A stretch of DNA of 64,000 bases from CAVPLM01 sp963713545 (GCA_963713545.1 CAVQME010000010.1:1-64000), one strand, 5' to 3'; shown: positions 42,019-49,819, counted from the first letter of the stretch. Notes: generated by a model from the sequence alone, not told the origin. Numbers and translations: made by a program.

Positions 42019-42441
42019 GTGTTTAGCCGACCTCGCTACGGGGGTACTAGCGAGACGTTGACCGAAACCAGACCGATCCCGGTGATTATGGATGCAAGGG
42101 TCACGAGCCTCGAAGATACGCCACTCATCGAGGCTTGGGGAGATATAGATCACAATACCTGCGGCTCGATCGAAGCAGCCCTCGACGGGGCTCTCGGAAC
42201 CGGTACCACCAATGTTCTCCTCGATCTGAGCGAGGTCACCTACATCGACAGCGGGGGGCTTTCCGTGCTCCTCTCCGGTGTGCGACTTTTGCGGGACCGC
42301 GGTTGGCTCGGGGTCATCGGTCCCAACCCCAACGTGCGACGACTCCTGGAGATAGTGGGTCTTTTGGTCGATCCCAACTTCAGAGTCTTTGAAGACAGGC
42401 AAATGGCGGCTGCAGCCGCGGCCGGACAGGTGTCGTCTTGA
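42019..42441 (+). CDS. STAS domain anti-sigma factor antagonist
   Basis: The 140-residue product has a STAS domain (about 24-125) with LIEAWGDIDHNTCGSIEAAL and the phosphorylation segment DLSEVTYIDSGGLSVLL, where the Ser of DSGG is the residue that a cognate HATPase kinase would phosphorylate. This is the SpoIIAA/RsbV scheme of partner switching. The GTG at 42019 gives a long head; the STAS fold begins near an ATG at 42088 (MDARVTSLED), which may be the true start. The stop overlaps the next ATG as TGATG, so the two regulators are made together. No sigma factor gene is adjacent. Confidence 0.88.
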   Translation: MFSRPRYGGTSETLTETRPIPVIMDARVTSLEDTPLIEAWGDIDHNTCGSIEAALDGALGTGTTNVLLDLSEVTYIDSGGLSVLLSGVRLLRDRGWLGVIGPNPNVRRLLEIVGLLVDPNFRVFEDRQMAAAAAAGQVSS

Positions 42442-42902
42442 TGCCCACGGACGACTTCCGCCCGCCAGCAGAGCTGAGATCGTCAGGCGATCATGCCTTC
42501 CACCGTGTCATCCGGGTCAAGGCGGAGACCTCCCGCTTGGCCGAGGTGAGACGGTTCGTGGAGGAAGTGGCCACCGAAGCCTCCCTCGATCTTGAGCGGG
42601 TATTCGACTGCAAAGTAGCCGTGTCCGAAGCCTGCGCCAATGCGGTGGAGCACGCCGGTTGCCATCCCTTGCCCTTGGAGGTGAGCGCTCGGTTGCACGC
42701 CCGGCGCCTTACCTTTGTGATCACCGACAACGGTCAGTTCCGAAACCTGTCGTCTCCCCGAGAGGACTCGCGCAACCGGGGCCTGGGGATGCCGCTCATG
42801 GTGGCGCTCATGGATGAGGTCAGCTTCGTCCGTGACCCCGGCGGGGGCACGACGGTGAGTCTTTCCGTTCTGCTCGACCGGGCGGTCGCCCGATCCGCCT
42901 AG
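42441..42902 (+). CDS. RsbW/SpoIIAB-like anti-sigma serine kinase (HATPase)
   Basis: The 153-residue product is a GHKL ATPase of the anti-sigma family. Motifs are VAVSEACANAVEHA (N box), VITDNGQF (G1), NRGLGMPLMVALMDEV (G2) and GGTTVSLSV. It should bind a sigma factor and phosphorylate the STAS protein encoded just upstream. The ATG at 42441 shares one base with the STAS stop (TGATG). The gene ends 18 nt before the convergent selD stop. The sigma target is unknown, as none lies nearby. Confidence 0.88.
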   Translation: MPTDDFRPPAELRSSGDHAFHRVIRVKAETSRLAEVRRFVEEVATEASLDLERVFDCKVAVSEACANAVEHAGCHPLPLEVSARLHARRLTFVITDNGQFRNLSSPREDSRNRGLGMPLMVALMDEVSFVRDPGGGTTVSLSVLLDRAVARSA

Positions 42903-42920
42903 GACGGTAACGGGGTGTTT

Positions 42921-43988
42921 CTATCCCGCTTCGGCGGAACGCACTCTCAGCAGCGATCCTCGAGCTTCCTCCAAAGCGAGGACCCGTCCGATCACCGCGG
43001 CGGCCGGTGTGGCTCGAGACTCGAGCTCCTGGACCGCCTCCGCCGTCCTCTCCGAAGGGACCACCAACACTAGACCGCCGGACGTCTGGGCATCTGCGCA
43101 GAGGAGCCGCTGCCAGGGCTCGAGCCTGGGATCGAAATAGGTCCAAGGTTGCACGAATTCCAGATTACGCTTGGTCCCCCCCGGGACCACCCCGCGTTGC
43201 GCCAGCGCCTCTGCGCTTGGGAGCAGAGGCAGGCGGTCGTACCACAGGTCTGCCGCCACCCCGCTCGCCCGGCAGAGCTCGCTGAGGTGGCCCAATAGGC
43301 CGAAGCCGGTGATGTCGGTGAGGGCGCGCGCGCCGCAGGCGCGCGCCACCTCCGCCCCGGCGCGGTTGAGTGCCGCCATGGAGGCCGTAGCGATGGCCAC
43401 GGCGTCGGGGGCAGCGGTGCCCTGCTTGATGGCAGTCGCGATGACACCGGTGCCGAGCGGTTTTGTCAGCACCAGGACGTCGCCAGGCCGGGCGCCCGCG
43501 TTCGTAAGTTCTTCCCCGGGCCTGACCACGCCCGTCACGGCCAGCCCGTACTTGGGTTCGGGGTCGTCCACAGTGTGACCGCCCACGATGGTGGCCTCCG
43601 CCAGCCGGGCGGTCTCGGCCCCGCCCAGAAGGATGCGCGCCAGATAGTCGAGGGGTAACACTCCCGACGGGAAGCAGACGATGTTGAGCGCCGTGAGAGG
43701 TCGCCCACCCATGGCGTAGATGTCGGAGAAGGCATTCGCCGCAGCGATGCGGCCGAAATCGTAGGGATCGTCTACCACCGGCGTGAAGAAGTCGACCGTC
43801 TGCACCAGGGCGATGTCGTCGGTCAACCGGTAGACGGCCGCGTCATCCAGCGTGTCCGCGCCCACCAGAAGGGCGGGATCATCGACCCGCGGCAGCATGT
43901 CCATGACTTGCCCCAAGTCCTTGGGGCCCAGCTTGCACGCTCAGCCCGAACCGTGCGACAAGGTGGTAAGCCTAGGAATCGCCTCCAT
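42921..43988 (-). CDS. selD: Selenophosphate synthetase SelD, itself a selenoprotein (in-frame UGA = Sec16)
   Basis: SelD makes selenophosphate from selenide and ATP, the donor for selenocysteine and selenouridine. The 355-residue reading starts at ATG 43988, which has a perfect AAGGAGGTGA ribosome binding site. It continues MEAIPRLTTLSHGSG, a TGA codon at 43941-43943, then ACKLGPKDLGQVM. In SelD this site is the active Cys or Sec, so TGA reads as Sec16. A hairpin follows at 43911-43926. Downstream motifs are VQTVDFFTPVVDDPYDFGRI, AAANAFSDIYAMGG, IVGGHTVDDPEPKYGLAVTG and LTDITGFGLLGHL. Starting at the later GTG (43916) would delete the active site. It is divergent from the fur gene. Confidence 0.94.
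43911..43926 (-). promoter_or_regulatory. Bacterial SECIS-like hairpin in selD
   Basis: The mRNA downstream of the UGA carries CCCCAA-GGAC-UUGGGG, a perfect 6-bp stem and a GGAC loop, starting 14 nt after the UGA. The apical loop is about 21 nt from the UGA, within the range used by bacterial SelB, and contains G residues. Confidence 0.75.
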
Positions 43989-44170
43989 CGACCGTCACCT
44001 CCTTCCCGACGTGCCGACATCTCTGGTCGCGGACACTGGAGACACTATCAGACCATAGGTCGAGCGGCCACTCGGTCAAGGCGCCGGCGGATCATCGGCC
44101 ATTTCAAGCCTCGAGTCAGCGCCACCGCTTGCCGCCCCGGGGTCGGAGCCTCGCCGCGCAACATGTGCGT

Positions 44171-44204
44171 TTGACAATTGAAAGCTGCTGCAATAGAGTT
44201 GCAA
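44171..44204 (+). promoter_or_regulatory. fur/nur promoter with Nur-type operator
   Basis: A perfect -35 TTGACA (44171-44176), 17 bp, and -10 TAGAGT (44194-44199) lie upstream. The site CTGCAA-TAGAG-TTGCAA (44188-44204) overlaps the -10. It matches the Streptomyces Nur box (tTGCaa-N5-ttGCAA) at 11 of 12 arm positions, and its core TGCAA-N5-TTGCA is a perfect inverted repeat. The first gene is a Fur-family regulator leading a nickel/cobalt transporter, so nickel-dependent autorepression is likely. The ATG is 10 nt from the -10, giving an almost leaderless mRNA. Confidence 0.72.
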
Positions 44205-44209
44205 TAAGA

Positions 44210-44662
44210 ATGACTCATCACGCCACCCGCACATTGCAGGAGTTGGGGTACCGGCTTACCCCTCAGCGCACGCTCGTGTGGGACGTGCTTCGCGAAAACG
44301 GCTCCCACATGAGCGCCGAGGACGTCTGCAGCAAAGTGCAGGAGCAGTTCCCCCACATCAACATCTCCACCGTGTATCGCACACTGGAGTTGCTGGTGGA
44401 ACTCGATCTGGTCAGGGAGACGCATCTCGGCCCAACCCGGCGATTCTTCGAGGTGGAAGAGGAGATCCCCCACCATCACCTGATATGCGACGCGTGCGGT
44501 AGAGTGACCCACGTCCACGATGAGGACCTGGGCGATCTGGGTCCCCTTTTGCAGCAAGAGCAGGGCTTCGCGGTCCGGGAAGTGACCGTGTTCGGCCTCT
44601 GCGAAGCCTGCCGGGACGACACAGAAGGAGACGAAGGATGCATATCCCCGACGGATTTGTAG
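44210..44662 (+). CDS. Fur family regulator, probably nickel-responsive (Nur-like)
   Basis: The 150-residue product is a Fur-family metalloregulator. The N-terminal winged helix has LGYRLTPQRTLVWDVL, MSAEDVCSKV and INISTVYRTLELLVELDLV. The dimerisation part has the metal site EEEIPHHHLICDACGRVTHVHDEDL and a second CEAC pair near the end for structural zinc. The specificity (Fe, Zn, Ni, peroxide) cannot be read from these motifs, but the operator and the following CbiMNQO genes point to nickel or cobalt. I start at the ATG 44210, which begins exactly at the family N-terminus; longer readings would run through the promoter. It overlaps cbiM by 25 nt. Confidence 0.93.
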   Translation: MTHHATRTLQELGYRLTPQRTLVWDVLRENGSHMSAEDVCSKVQEQFPHINISTVYRTLELLVELDLVRETHLGPTRRFFEVEEEIPHHHLICDACGRVTHVHDEDLGDLGPLLQQEQGFAVREVTVFGLCEACRDDTEGDEGCISPTDL

Positions 44663-45702
44663 ACGTCCCCACTGCGGTCGTCACCGGGGCGGTCTCGCTG
44701 GGAACGGTGGCATACGCGGTGCACAAGACCAAGAACGAACTGGGCGAGCGGACGATCCCGCTTCTCGGTGTCACCGCCGCCTTCATATTCGCTGCTCAGA
44801 TGCTCAACTTCCCCGTAGCCGGGGGTACAAGCGGGCACTTCTTGGGGGCGATGCTCGCGGTTGCACTCTTGGGGGTGTGGCCGGCCCCAATTGTGATGAC
44901 CGTGGTCCTTGTCGTCCAGGCCCTGGGCATGGCAGACGGCGGCATCACGGCACTCGGGGCCAACGTGTTCAACATGGGTGTGGTGGCGGTTTTCGTGGGC
45001 TATGGGGTATTTGCCGGATTGAAGAAGGTACTCCCTCGCACCCTCCCCGTCTATCTCGTCTCGGTGGCAGTGGCCTCCTGGATCTCGGTCGTCGCGGCCT
45101 CGGCCGCCGCCTCCGCCGAGCTGGCCATCTCGGGAACCACTCCTCTGAACGTGGCCCTGCCCGCGATGGTCTCCGTGCACATGATCATCGCCATCGGCGA
45201 GGCCTTGATCACCACCGCCGTGGTTGCCGCAGTCCTGGCCACCCGCCCCGATCTGGTCAAGACGTTCGACCTTCCTCTCGAAACGGTACGTCGCACCTCC
45301 GGACAACCGGTCATGCGCATGAGCAGACGAGCGCGCTTCTGGTCGTTCGTCGCCGGCGCGCTGGTCGTCGCCGTAGCCCTGGCGGTGTTCGTCTCTCCGT
45401 TCGCGTCCAGCTCTCCGGACGGTCTGGAGAAGGTGGCGGCGGACGAAGGGTTCGAAACGGCAGCGGCTGAAGAGCCGGAGTGGGGCCTCTCGCCGCTTGG
45501 CGACTATCAGCTCCCCGGGATCGGCAACGAAAGAGTGGCTACGGCGATCGCCGGTTTGTTAGGCACGATCGCGCTTTTCGCCCTTGTCGTACTCGCCGGA
45601 CGCGCGCTGAGTGGCCGCCGGCTCACCCCTGCCGCGCAGGCTGCGGGACCGAACGAAGGGAACGATGACGTGCCCCCTTCTGCTCCCTCCGGCAAAGGCT
45701 AG
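44638..45702 (+). CDS. cbiM: CbiM-CbiN (NikMN) fusion, ECF-type Ni/Co transporter substrate subunit
   Basis: The 354-residue membrane protein is the substrate-binding S component of a group I ECF transporter. The N-terminus MHIPDGFVDVPTA carries the invariant metal-binding His2 (the first Met is removed in the family). QMLNFPVAGGTSGHFLGAML, ALGMADGGITALGANVFNMG and AMVSVHMIIAIGEALITTAVV follow. After about residue 230 comes the CbiN/PDGLE part (FASSSPDGLEKVAADEGFE), so CbiM and CbiN are fused, as in many NikMN and CbiMN proteins. Ni versus Co cannot be decided from sequence alone. The ribosome binding site is AGGAGACGAAGG. It leads cbiQ and cbiO. Confidence 0.93.
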   Translation: MHIPDGFVDVPTAVVTGAVSLGTVAYAVHKTKNELGERTIPLLGVTAAFIFAAQMLNFPVAGGTSGHFLGAMLAVALLGVWPAPIVMTVVLVVQALGMADGGITALGANVFNMGVVAVFVGYGVFAGLKKVLPRTLPVYLVSVAVASWISVVAASAAASAELAISGTTPLNVALPAMVSVHMIIAIGEALITTAVVAAVLATRPDLVKTFDLPLETVRRTSGQPVMRMSRRARFWSFVAGALVVAVALAVFVSPFASSSPDGLEKVAADEGFETAAAEEPEWGLSPLGDYQLPGIGNERVATAIAGLLGTIALFALVVLAGRALSGRRLTPAAQAAGPNEGNDDVPPSAPSGKG

Positions 45703-45734
45703 GGCGGGTCCTCCCCGGATAGGATGATCGTGCT

Positions 45735-46508
45735 ATGGAGCCCGGAGTCGAATCCTTCTTCACCGAGACCCGCACGAAACAGAGCCCGCTGCATCGTCTC
45801 GACGCACGGGCCAAGATCCTGGGATTCATCGGGTTCACGGTGGTCGTGGTCACGACGCCGGCGCTGCCCGTGTGGCCTTTTCTCCTCTTCGGCGGGATCC
45901 TGTTCTTCCTGATCGGGGTCTCGCGCCTCCCCCTCGGGCACGTGCTCAGACGCGTTCTGGTGGTCATTCCGTTCATTCTAGTCGTCGCCATCTTCCTGCC
46001 TTTCTACCATCAGGCGGGAGGCGGCGGGTACAGCCTCGGCGGCATGCGGGTTACCGGTGAAGGCCTACTCGTTCTGTGGAACGTGGGAGCGAAGGCCGTT
46101 CTGGGTGCGCTCAGTATGATCGTGCTCGGTTCAACCACCCCGTTCGCCGAGATGGTCTCCGGTTTCGAACGCCTGAAGACGCCCAGCGTCTTCGTGCTCA
46201 TAGTCAGTTTCATGTACCGGTACAGCTTCGTTTTCGCCGACGAACTACGGCGCATGCGACGGGCGATGGCCGCCCGCAACTACCGGGCCCGCTGGCTCTG
46301 GAACGTCCCCACACTGGGCTACATGCTGAGCGCCCTCTTTCTGCGCAGCTACGGCCGGGGGGAGCGGGTGTACGTGGCCATGCTCAGCAGGGGCTACGAG
46401 GGCACGGTGAGGTTGATCGAGCGGAGCCGGTTCGGGGTAGCCGATGGCGCCTTCCTCGGTGGTCTTTTGCTGATCGTGATCTTGATACGGGCGGTCTCGA
46501 CACTATGA
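45735..46508 (+). CDS. cbiQ: CbiQ/NikQ ECF transporter transmembrane (T) component
   Basis: This EcfT protein of 257 residues couples the ATPase to the substrate subunit. An N-terminal segment, SPLHRLDARAKILGFIGFTV, is typical of CbiQ. Several membrane helices follow, then the two Ala-Arg-Gly-type coupling motifs that contact the ATPase: RAMAARNYRARW and VAMLSRGYEGTV. The first has Asn in place of Gly, a mild variation. It starts 32 nt after the cbiM-cbiN fusion and its stop overlaps cbiO (ATGA). It works in the membrane with CbiMN and CbiO. Confidence 0.93.
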   Translation: MEPGVESFFTETRTKQSPLHRLDARAKILGFIGFTVVVVTTPALPVWPFLLFGGILFFLIGVSRLPLGHVLRRVLVVIPFILVVAIFLPFYHQAGGGGYSLGGMRVTGEGLLVLWNVGAKAVLGALSMIVLGSTTPFAEMVSGFERLKTPSVFVLIVSFMYRYSFVFADELRRMRRAMAARNYRARWLWNVPTLGYMLSALFLRSYGRGERVYVAMLSRGYEGTVRLIERSRFGVADGAFLGGLLLIVILIRAVSTL

Positions 46509-47323
46509 AGAACCCTCTGAAACCCAGACCCGGCACTCTCGCGGCCGTCAGTGGATCGGTCGTCCCACCGCCCGCGGTGGAGGCCGTCGACCTTCGTTTC
46601 GCCTATCCCGATGGCACCGAGGTGTTACGAGGGGTGGGGTTCACCATCCGGGAGGGCGAATCTGTCGCCGTCATCGGCCCGAACGGAGCCGGCAAGACCA
46701 CCCTGCTCCTCCATCTGAACGGCATCCTTAGAGGCGCCGGCACCCTCCGCATATTCGGATCGCCGGTCGAGGACAAGAATCTGCGCGAGATCCGCCGCCG
46801 AGTAGGGGTCGTCTTCCAAGACCCTGAGGACCAGCTCTTCCTCACGAGCGTGGCCCAGGACGTCGCTTTCGGGCCGGCAAACATGGGCCTCGAAAAGGAA
46901 GAGGTGGCCTCTAGGGTCAACGAGGCCCTTGCCGCCGTAGGTATGCAAGGGTTCGAAGATCGTCCAGCCCACCATCTCTCGTTCGGTCAGAAGAAGCGGG
47001 TCGCGACGGCCACCGTCCTCGCCATGCGGCCGGATATCTTGGTGCTGGACGAGCCGTCCTCAAACCTGGACCCCAAGTCCCGGCGTCAGCTCATACGGAT
47101 ACTGCAGAAGCTACCGGTGACGAAGATCATCGTCACCCACGACCTTCCGGTAGCTTACGAGATGTGCGAGCGGGCTCTCATCCTGGCCGAGGGCGCGATC
47201 GTAGCGGATGGCCCTGTCGAGGACGTACTGCTGGACGACGAGCTCCTCGCGGCCTACGATCTGGAACTGCCGTACGGTTTCGTACCGCCGCAGAGATCAG
47301 CCCAGCGGCGCAGGCGACTCTAG
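46505..47323 (+). CDS. cbiO: CbiO/NikO ECF transporter ATPase
   Basis: The 272-residue ABC ATPase energises nickel or cobalt uptake. Motifs are AVEAVDLRFAYPDGTEVLRG, Walker A IGPNGAGKTTLLLHLNG, Q loop VVFQDPEDQLF, the signature HLSFGQKKRVATATVLA, Walker B ILVLDEPSSNLDP and the H switch IIVTHDLPVAYEM. The signature is LSFGQ rather than LSGGQ, a form common in CbiO/EcfA proteins. The first 25 residues precede the usual start. The ATG overlaps the cbiQ stop. The 3' end overlaps the convergent pspC gene by 27 bp. Confidence 0.95.
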   Translation: MKNPLKPRPGTLAAVSGSVVPPPAVEAVDLRFAYPDGTEVLRGVGFTIREGESVAVIGPNGAGKTTLLLHLNGILRGAGTLRIFGSPVEDKNLREIRRRVGVVFQDPEDQLFLTSVAQDVAFGPANMGLEKEEVASRVNEALAAVGMQGFEDRPAHHLSFGQKKRVATATVLAMRPDILVLDEPSSNLDPKSRRQLIRILQKLPVTKIIVTHDLPVAYEMCERALILAEGAIVADGPVEDVLLDDELLAAYDLELPYGFVPPQRSAQRRRRL

Positions 47324-47497
47324 GGGCATGACCAACCAGAGGATGAGATAGAGCAGGATTCCCACCCCGACGACGAGGGTCATGGCGACCCAGATCACCC
47401 GCACCAGGGTGGGGTCGACGTTGAAGTACTCGGCGAATCCTCCACACACCCCACCGATCATCTTCTCGGTCCGGGACCGCTGCAAGCGTTTCTGCAT
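47297..47497 (-). CDS. PspC domain small membrane protein
   Basis: The 66-residue protein is a single PspC domain: MQKRLQRSRTEKMIGGVCGG then FAEYFNVDPTLVRVIWV, followed by a membrane helix (about 38-58). PspC-type proteins take part in envelope stress responses. The ATG at 47497 follows AAGGAGAC. It is the last gene of the minus-strand run that begins with DUF2769. A 60-nt spacer separates it from the Cys-rich protein. Confidence 0.9.
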   Translation of the reverse strand: MQKRLQRSRTEKMIGGVCGGFAEYFNVDPTLVRVIWVAMTLVVGVGILLYLILWLVMPLESPAPLG

Positions 47498-47556
47498 GTG
47501 AGTCTCCTTCTTCCGCGCCCCCGCGCGCTCTTCCCCCGCGCCTCCCGCCCGGAAGG

Positions 47557-47760
47557 TCAGCGGTCGCCGCGGTCGGCTATCTGTTCCCGATACAGGTCGG
47601 TCTTGTACATCACGCATTCGCTGTTTGAGCAATACCACACCCGATAGGTGCTGCACTCGCCGGTGGAGCGGCTCACGCCCACGCCCGTACGCTCCTCCTC
47701 CTCGACCCGGTCGGCCAAGGGCTTGCCACAATTGATGCACGTCCTAAGCTCGTCTACCAC
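47557..47760 (-). CDS. Small Cys-rich protein of unknown function
   Basis: The 67-residue protein has six cysteines in two groups: RTCINCGKP near the N-terminus (CxxC) and ECSTYRVWYCSNSECV in the middle (C-x7-C-x4-C). This suggests a zinc ribbon or a small metal site. I recognise no family. The start is a GTG 5 nt after a G-rich ribosome binding site. It lies between Isf and PspC in the flavodiiron cluster, so a redox or metal-handling role is plausible but unproven. Confidence 0.65.
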   Translation of the reverse strand: MVDELRTCINCGKPLADRVEEEERTGVGVSRSTGECSTYRVWYCSNSECVMYKTDLYREQIADRGDR

Positions 47761-47794
47761 TTATTCCCCCTCTCCACCAATCTATGCGGCCTGA

Positions 47795-48385
47795 CTACTC
47801 ATTCGCCCGCCGCCCCAGGCGGTGACCGATATCTTCGGCCACCATGCGGGCCTCCGGGTACTTCTGTATCTCGCCCTTGGCGTCGACTCCGGGGCAGAGC
47901 AACTCGCCCGCTGGCGATACCTCCAACATGTGCCAGAACGTCCGCATCACCATCTGGCACCCATCGAAGACATAGCTGAACGAAGTCCCCGAGCAGCTCA
48001 GGAACGCCCCCGATCGTTCCGGACGGCCTGGCTCGGTGACAGGCCGCTTCAGCACGTACTTGAGAGCCCAGAACGGCTGGCACCGGTCGATCACCATCTT
48101 GGGGACCGCCGGGATACCCATGGAATACACCGGAGCTGCCAATACGATTGAATCAGCGCTTTTCAGATGTGGATAGAGCAACGTCATGTCGTCCTTCTGT
48201 ATGCATACGCCGTCGCGAGAGCAGGCGTCACAAGCCCGGCAACCGTGAAGGTCGAGGTCGCAAAGCCGGAACTTGACCACGTCGGCGCCCTCTTCGGCAG
48301 CCGCAGCCAGGCACCAGTCGAGCAGGGTCTCAGTATTCCCGCCTTTGCGGTGGCTCCCCGCCAGGCCGAGCAACGTGACGGCCAC
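47795..48385 (-). CDS. Iron-sulfur flavoprotein (Isf-like, NADPH-dependent FMN reductase family)
   Basis: The 196-residue flavodoxin-like protein has the FMN loop GLAGSHRKGGNTETLLD, then the compact CRACDACSRDGVC (about 50-62; C-x2-C-x2-C-x5-C), matching the unusual 4Fe-4S motif of iron-sulfur flavoproteins described in methanogens and clostridia. IVLAAPVYSMGIPAVPKMVID follows. Isf proteins transfer electrons and are linked to O2 and H2O2 reduction. The GTG start lies just after the fprA stop; together they form a likely oxygen-protection pair in an anaerobe. Confidence 0.87.
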   Translation of the reverse strand: MAVTLLGLAGSHRKGGNTETLLDWCLAAAAEEGADVVKFRLCDLDLHGCRACDACSRDGVCIQKDDMTLLYPHLKSADSIVLAAPVYSMGIPAVPKMVIDRCQPFWALKYVLKRPVTEPGRPERSGAFLSCSGTSFSYVFDGCQMVMRTFWHMLEVSPAGELLCPGVDAKGEIQKYPEARMVAEDIGHRLGRRANE

Positions 48386-48389
48386 TCTT

Positions 48390-49598
48390 CTAGTCCCCCG
48401 CGGCCTTGACCCGGCGGGCCACCTGCCGGCCGAGCTCTACGCACGCTCCGAGTTCGGCCTCGCTGGGCCTGTACTTGACCTCGATCGGCTCCATCATGTC
48501 CAGACCCAGGGCTCTCAACTCCGCGTCGACCTGTTTCACCGCTCCGCCGGCCCACCCGCAGGAGCCGTATGCCCCTGAGATGCGCTTGCGCGGTCTCAAG
48601 CCTTTGAGGTAGGTGAGGAACTCGCCCACAGTGGGGAACATGTTGTTGTTGAGCGTGGGTGTCCCGACCAGGAAAGCCCGGGACTCGAGGACCATGCGGG
48701 CCAACTCCGAGCGAGGATTGCTGCTGAGTCTTGCCACAACGCAGTCCACGCCTTCTTGGGCCACCCCGTCCTCGATGGCCATGGTCATCTGCTCGGTGGA
48801 ATGCCACATCGTGTCGTAGATGAGGGATACCCGCTCAGGGGCCTGGAAGTCGCTCCAACCTTCGTAGGCCGACACGATACGCGCCACGTCCTCGGGTCGG
48901 CGCCATATGATCCCGTGACTAGGTCCGATCGCTTCGATCTCGAGGCCCAGTTCACCGATCTTGGCGAGCATCTTCTGGATCTGGCCGCCGAAGGGCATGA
49001 GGATGTTGGCGTAGTACTTGCTGGCCTCCTCCATGACCACGCTCATGTCGACTTCGTCGGCAAAGCGCTTGGAAGTGGCCAGATGTTGACCGAACGCGTC
49101 GTTCGGCAGCAGTGTTTTGGCCTGCTTGACGTAGGTGAACATGCTGTCCGGCCAGTGCAGCATGGGCGCCTCGATGAACTGCAGGGTGTTCCGACCGAGG
49201 CTGACCTCGTCCCCGCTACCCACCACCTGGAGGTCCCAACCGTCTATGATCGCCGCTCCGTAGTAGAGAGCGAGTACATCCTTGGCCCGTTTCGAGCAGA
49301 AGATCCGCTCGGGACCGAGCCGTTCGACCAGCCAGGGAATGGCCCCGGAATGATCTGGCTCCACGTGGTTGATCACGAGGTAGTCCACTGGACGGAGTCC
49401 GCAGCAACCACGCACACGGGCCAGCACCTCCGGGCCGAAGCCGTCCCGGCAGCCATCGACCAAAGCCACCTTCTCGTCCAGGATCAGATAGGCGTTATAG
49501 GTGGTGCCCCGGGGGGTCTCGTAACCATGGAAGTCCCGGACATCCCAGTCGATGGCGCCCGCCCACCATATGTCGTCCCTCAGCAGATACCGCTCCAT
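48390..49598 (-). CDS. fprA: Flavodiiron protein (FprA/A-type flavoprotein)
   Basis: This enzyme reduces O2 to water (or NO to N2O) and protects anaerobes. The 402-residue product has the beta-lactamase-like diiron domain: YLVINHVEPDHSGAIPWLVE holds the HxExDH ligands, APMLHWPDSMFTYV another His, PNDAFGQH the bridging Asp, and IGPSHGIIWRR the last His. The flavodoxin domain (from about 255) has SLIYDTMWHSTEQM, VGTPTLNNNMFPTVGEFL and GAYGSCGWAGGAVKQV. No rubredoxin domain is attached, so electrons must come from a separate carrier, possibly the adjacent Isf. The ATG follows AGGAG; DUF2769 is directly upstream. Confidence 0.95.
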   Translation of the reverse strand: MERYLLRDDIWWAGAIDWDVRDFHGYETPRGTTYNAYLILDEKVALVDGCRDGFGPEVLARVRGCCGLRPVDYLVINHVEPDHSGAIPWLVERLGPERIFCSKRAKDVLALYYGAAIIDGWDLQVVGSGDEVSLGRNTLQFIEAPMLHWPDSMFTYVKQAKTLLPNDAFGQHLATSKRFADEVDMSVVMEEASKYYANILMPFGGQIQKMLAKIGELGLEIEAIGPSHGIIWRRPEDVARIVSAYEGWSDFQAPERVSLIYDTMWHSTEQMTMAIEDGVAQEGVDCVVARLSSNPRSELARMVLESRAFLVGTPTLNNNMFPTVGEFLTYLKGLRPRKRISGAYGSCGWAGGAVKQVDAELRALGLDMMEPIEVKYRPSEAELGACVELGRQVARRVKAAGD

Positions 49599-49606
49599 GC
49601 ACGCTC

Positions 49607-49819
49607 CTACTCGGTGACGCCTTCGTCACAGTAGTATCCCTTGGTCAGCTCGTACTGTCCCCAGACACGGCAGTCGCCGCATGCGCAGCCCCGGCGCCGC
49701 ACCGAATCGGGGCTCTTCCCTTTCGCGCAGTAGAACGCCATCTCGTCCTTCGGTTTGGACGGACACTCGCCACAGATGCATTTGGCCATATTCTCTTCGT
49801 TATCCGGCACTTTGCCCAT
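49607..49819 (-). CDS. DUF2769-like Cys-rich protein
   Basis: The 70-residue protein carries eight cysteines: KCICGECPSKP, FYCAKGKSP, GCACGDCRVWG and GYYCDEG, the pattern of DUF2769, a small family of unknown function found mainly in anaerobes. Cysteine spacing suggests a metal or iron-sulfur site. The ATG at 49819 follows GAGGAGGCGATC. It is the first gene of the cluster DUF2769 - fprA - isf - Cys-rich - pspC. As an electron carrier for the flavodiiron protein it would fill the place of rubredoxin, but that is inference. Confidence 0.8.
   Translation of the reverse strand: MGKVPDNEENMAKCICGECPSKPKDEMAFYCAKGKSPDSVRRRGCACGDCRVWGQYELTKGYYCDEGVTE

Noticed and set aside
42921..43916. A shorter SelD starting at the GTG 43916
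   Set aside because: It would lack the active-site Sec/Cys and the conserved Lys, while the upstream ATG has a perfect ribosome binding site and continues through a UGA with family-like sequence.
46076..46504. Upstream extension of cbiO by about 140 codons
   Set aside because: The extra part overlaps cbiQ in another frame; the ATG at 46505 overlapping the cbiQ stop and the following ABC motifs define the real gene.
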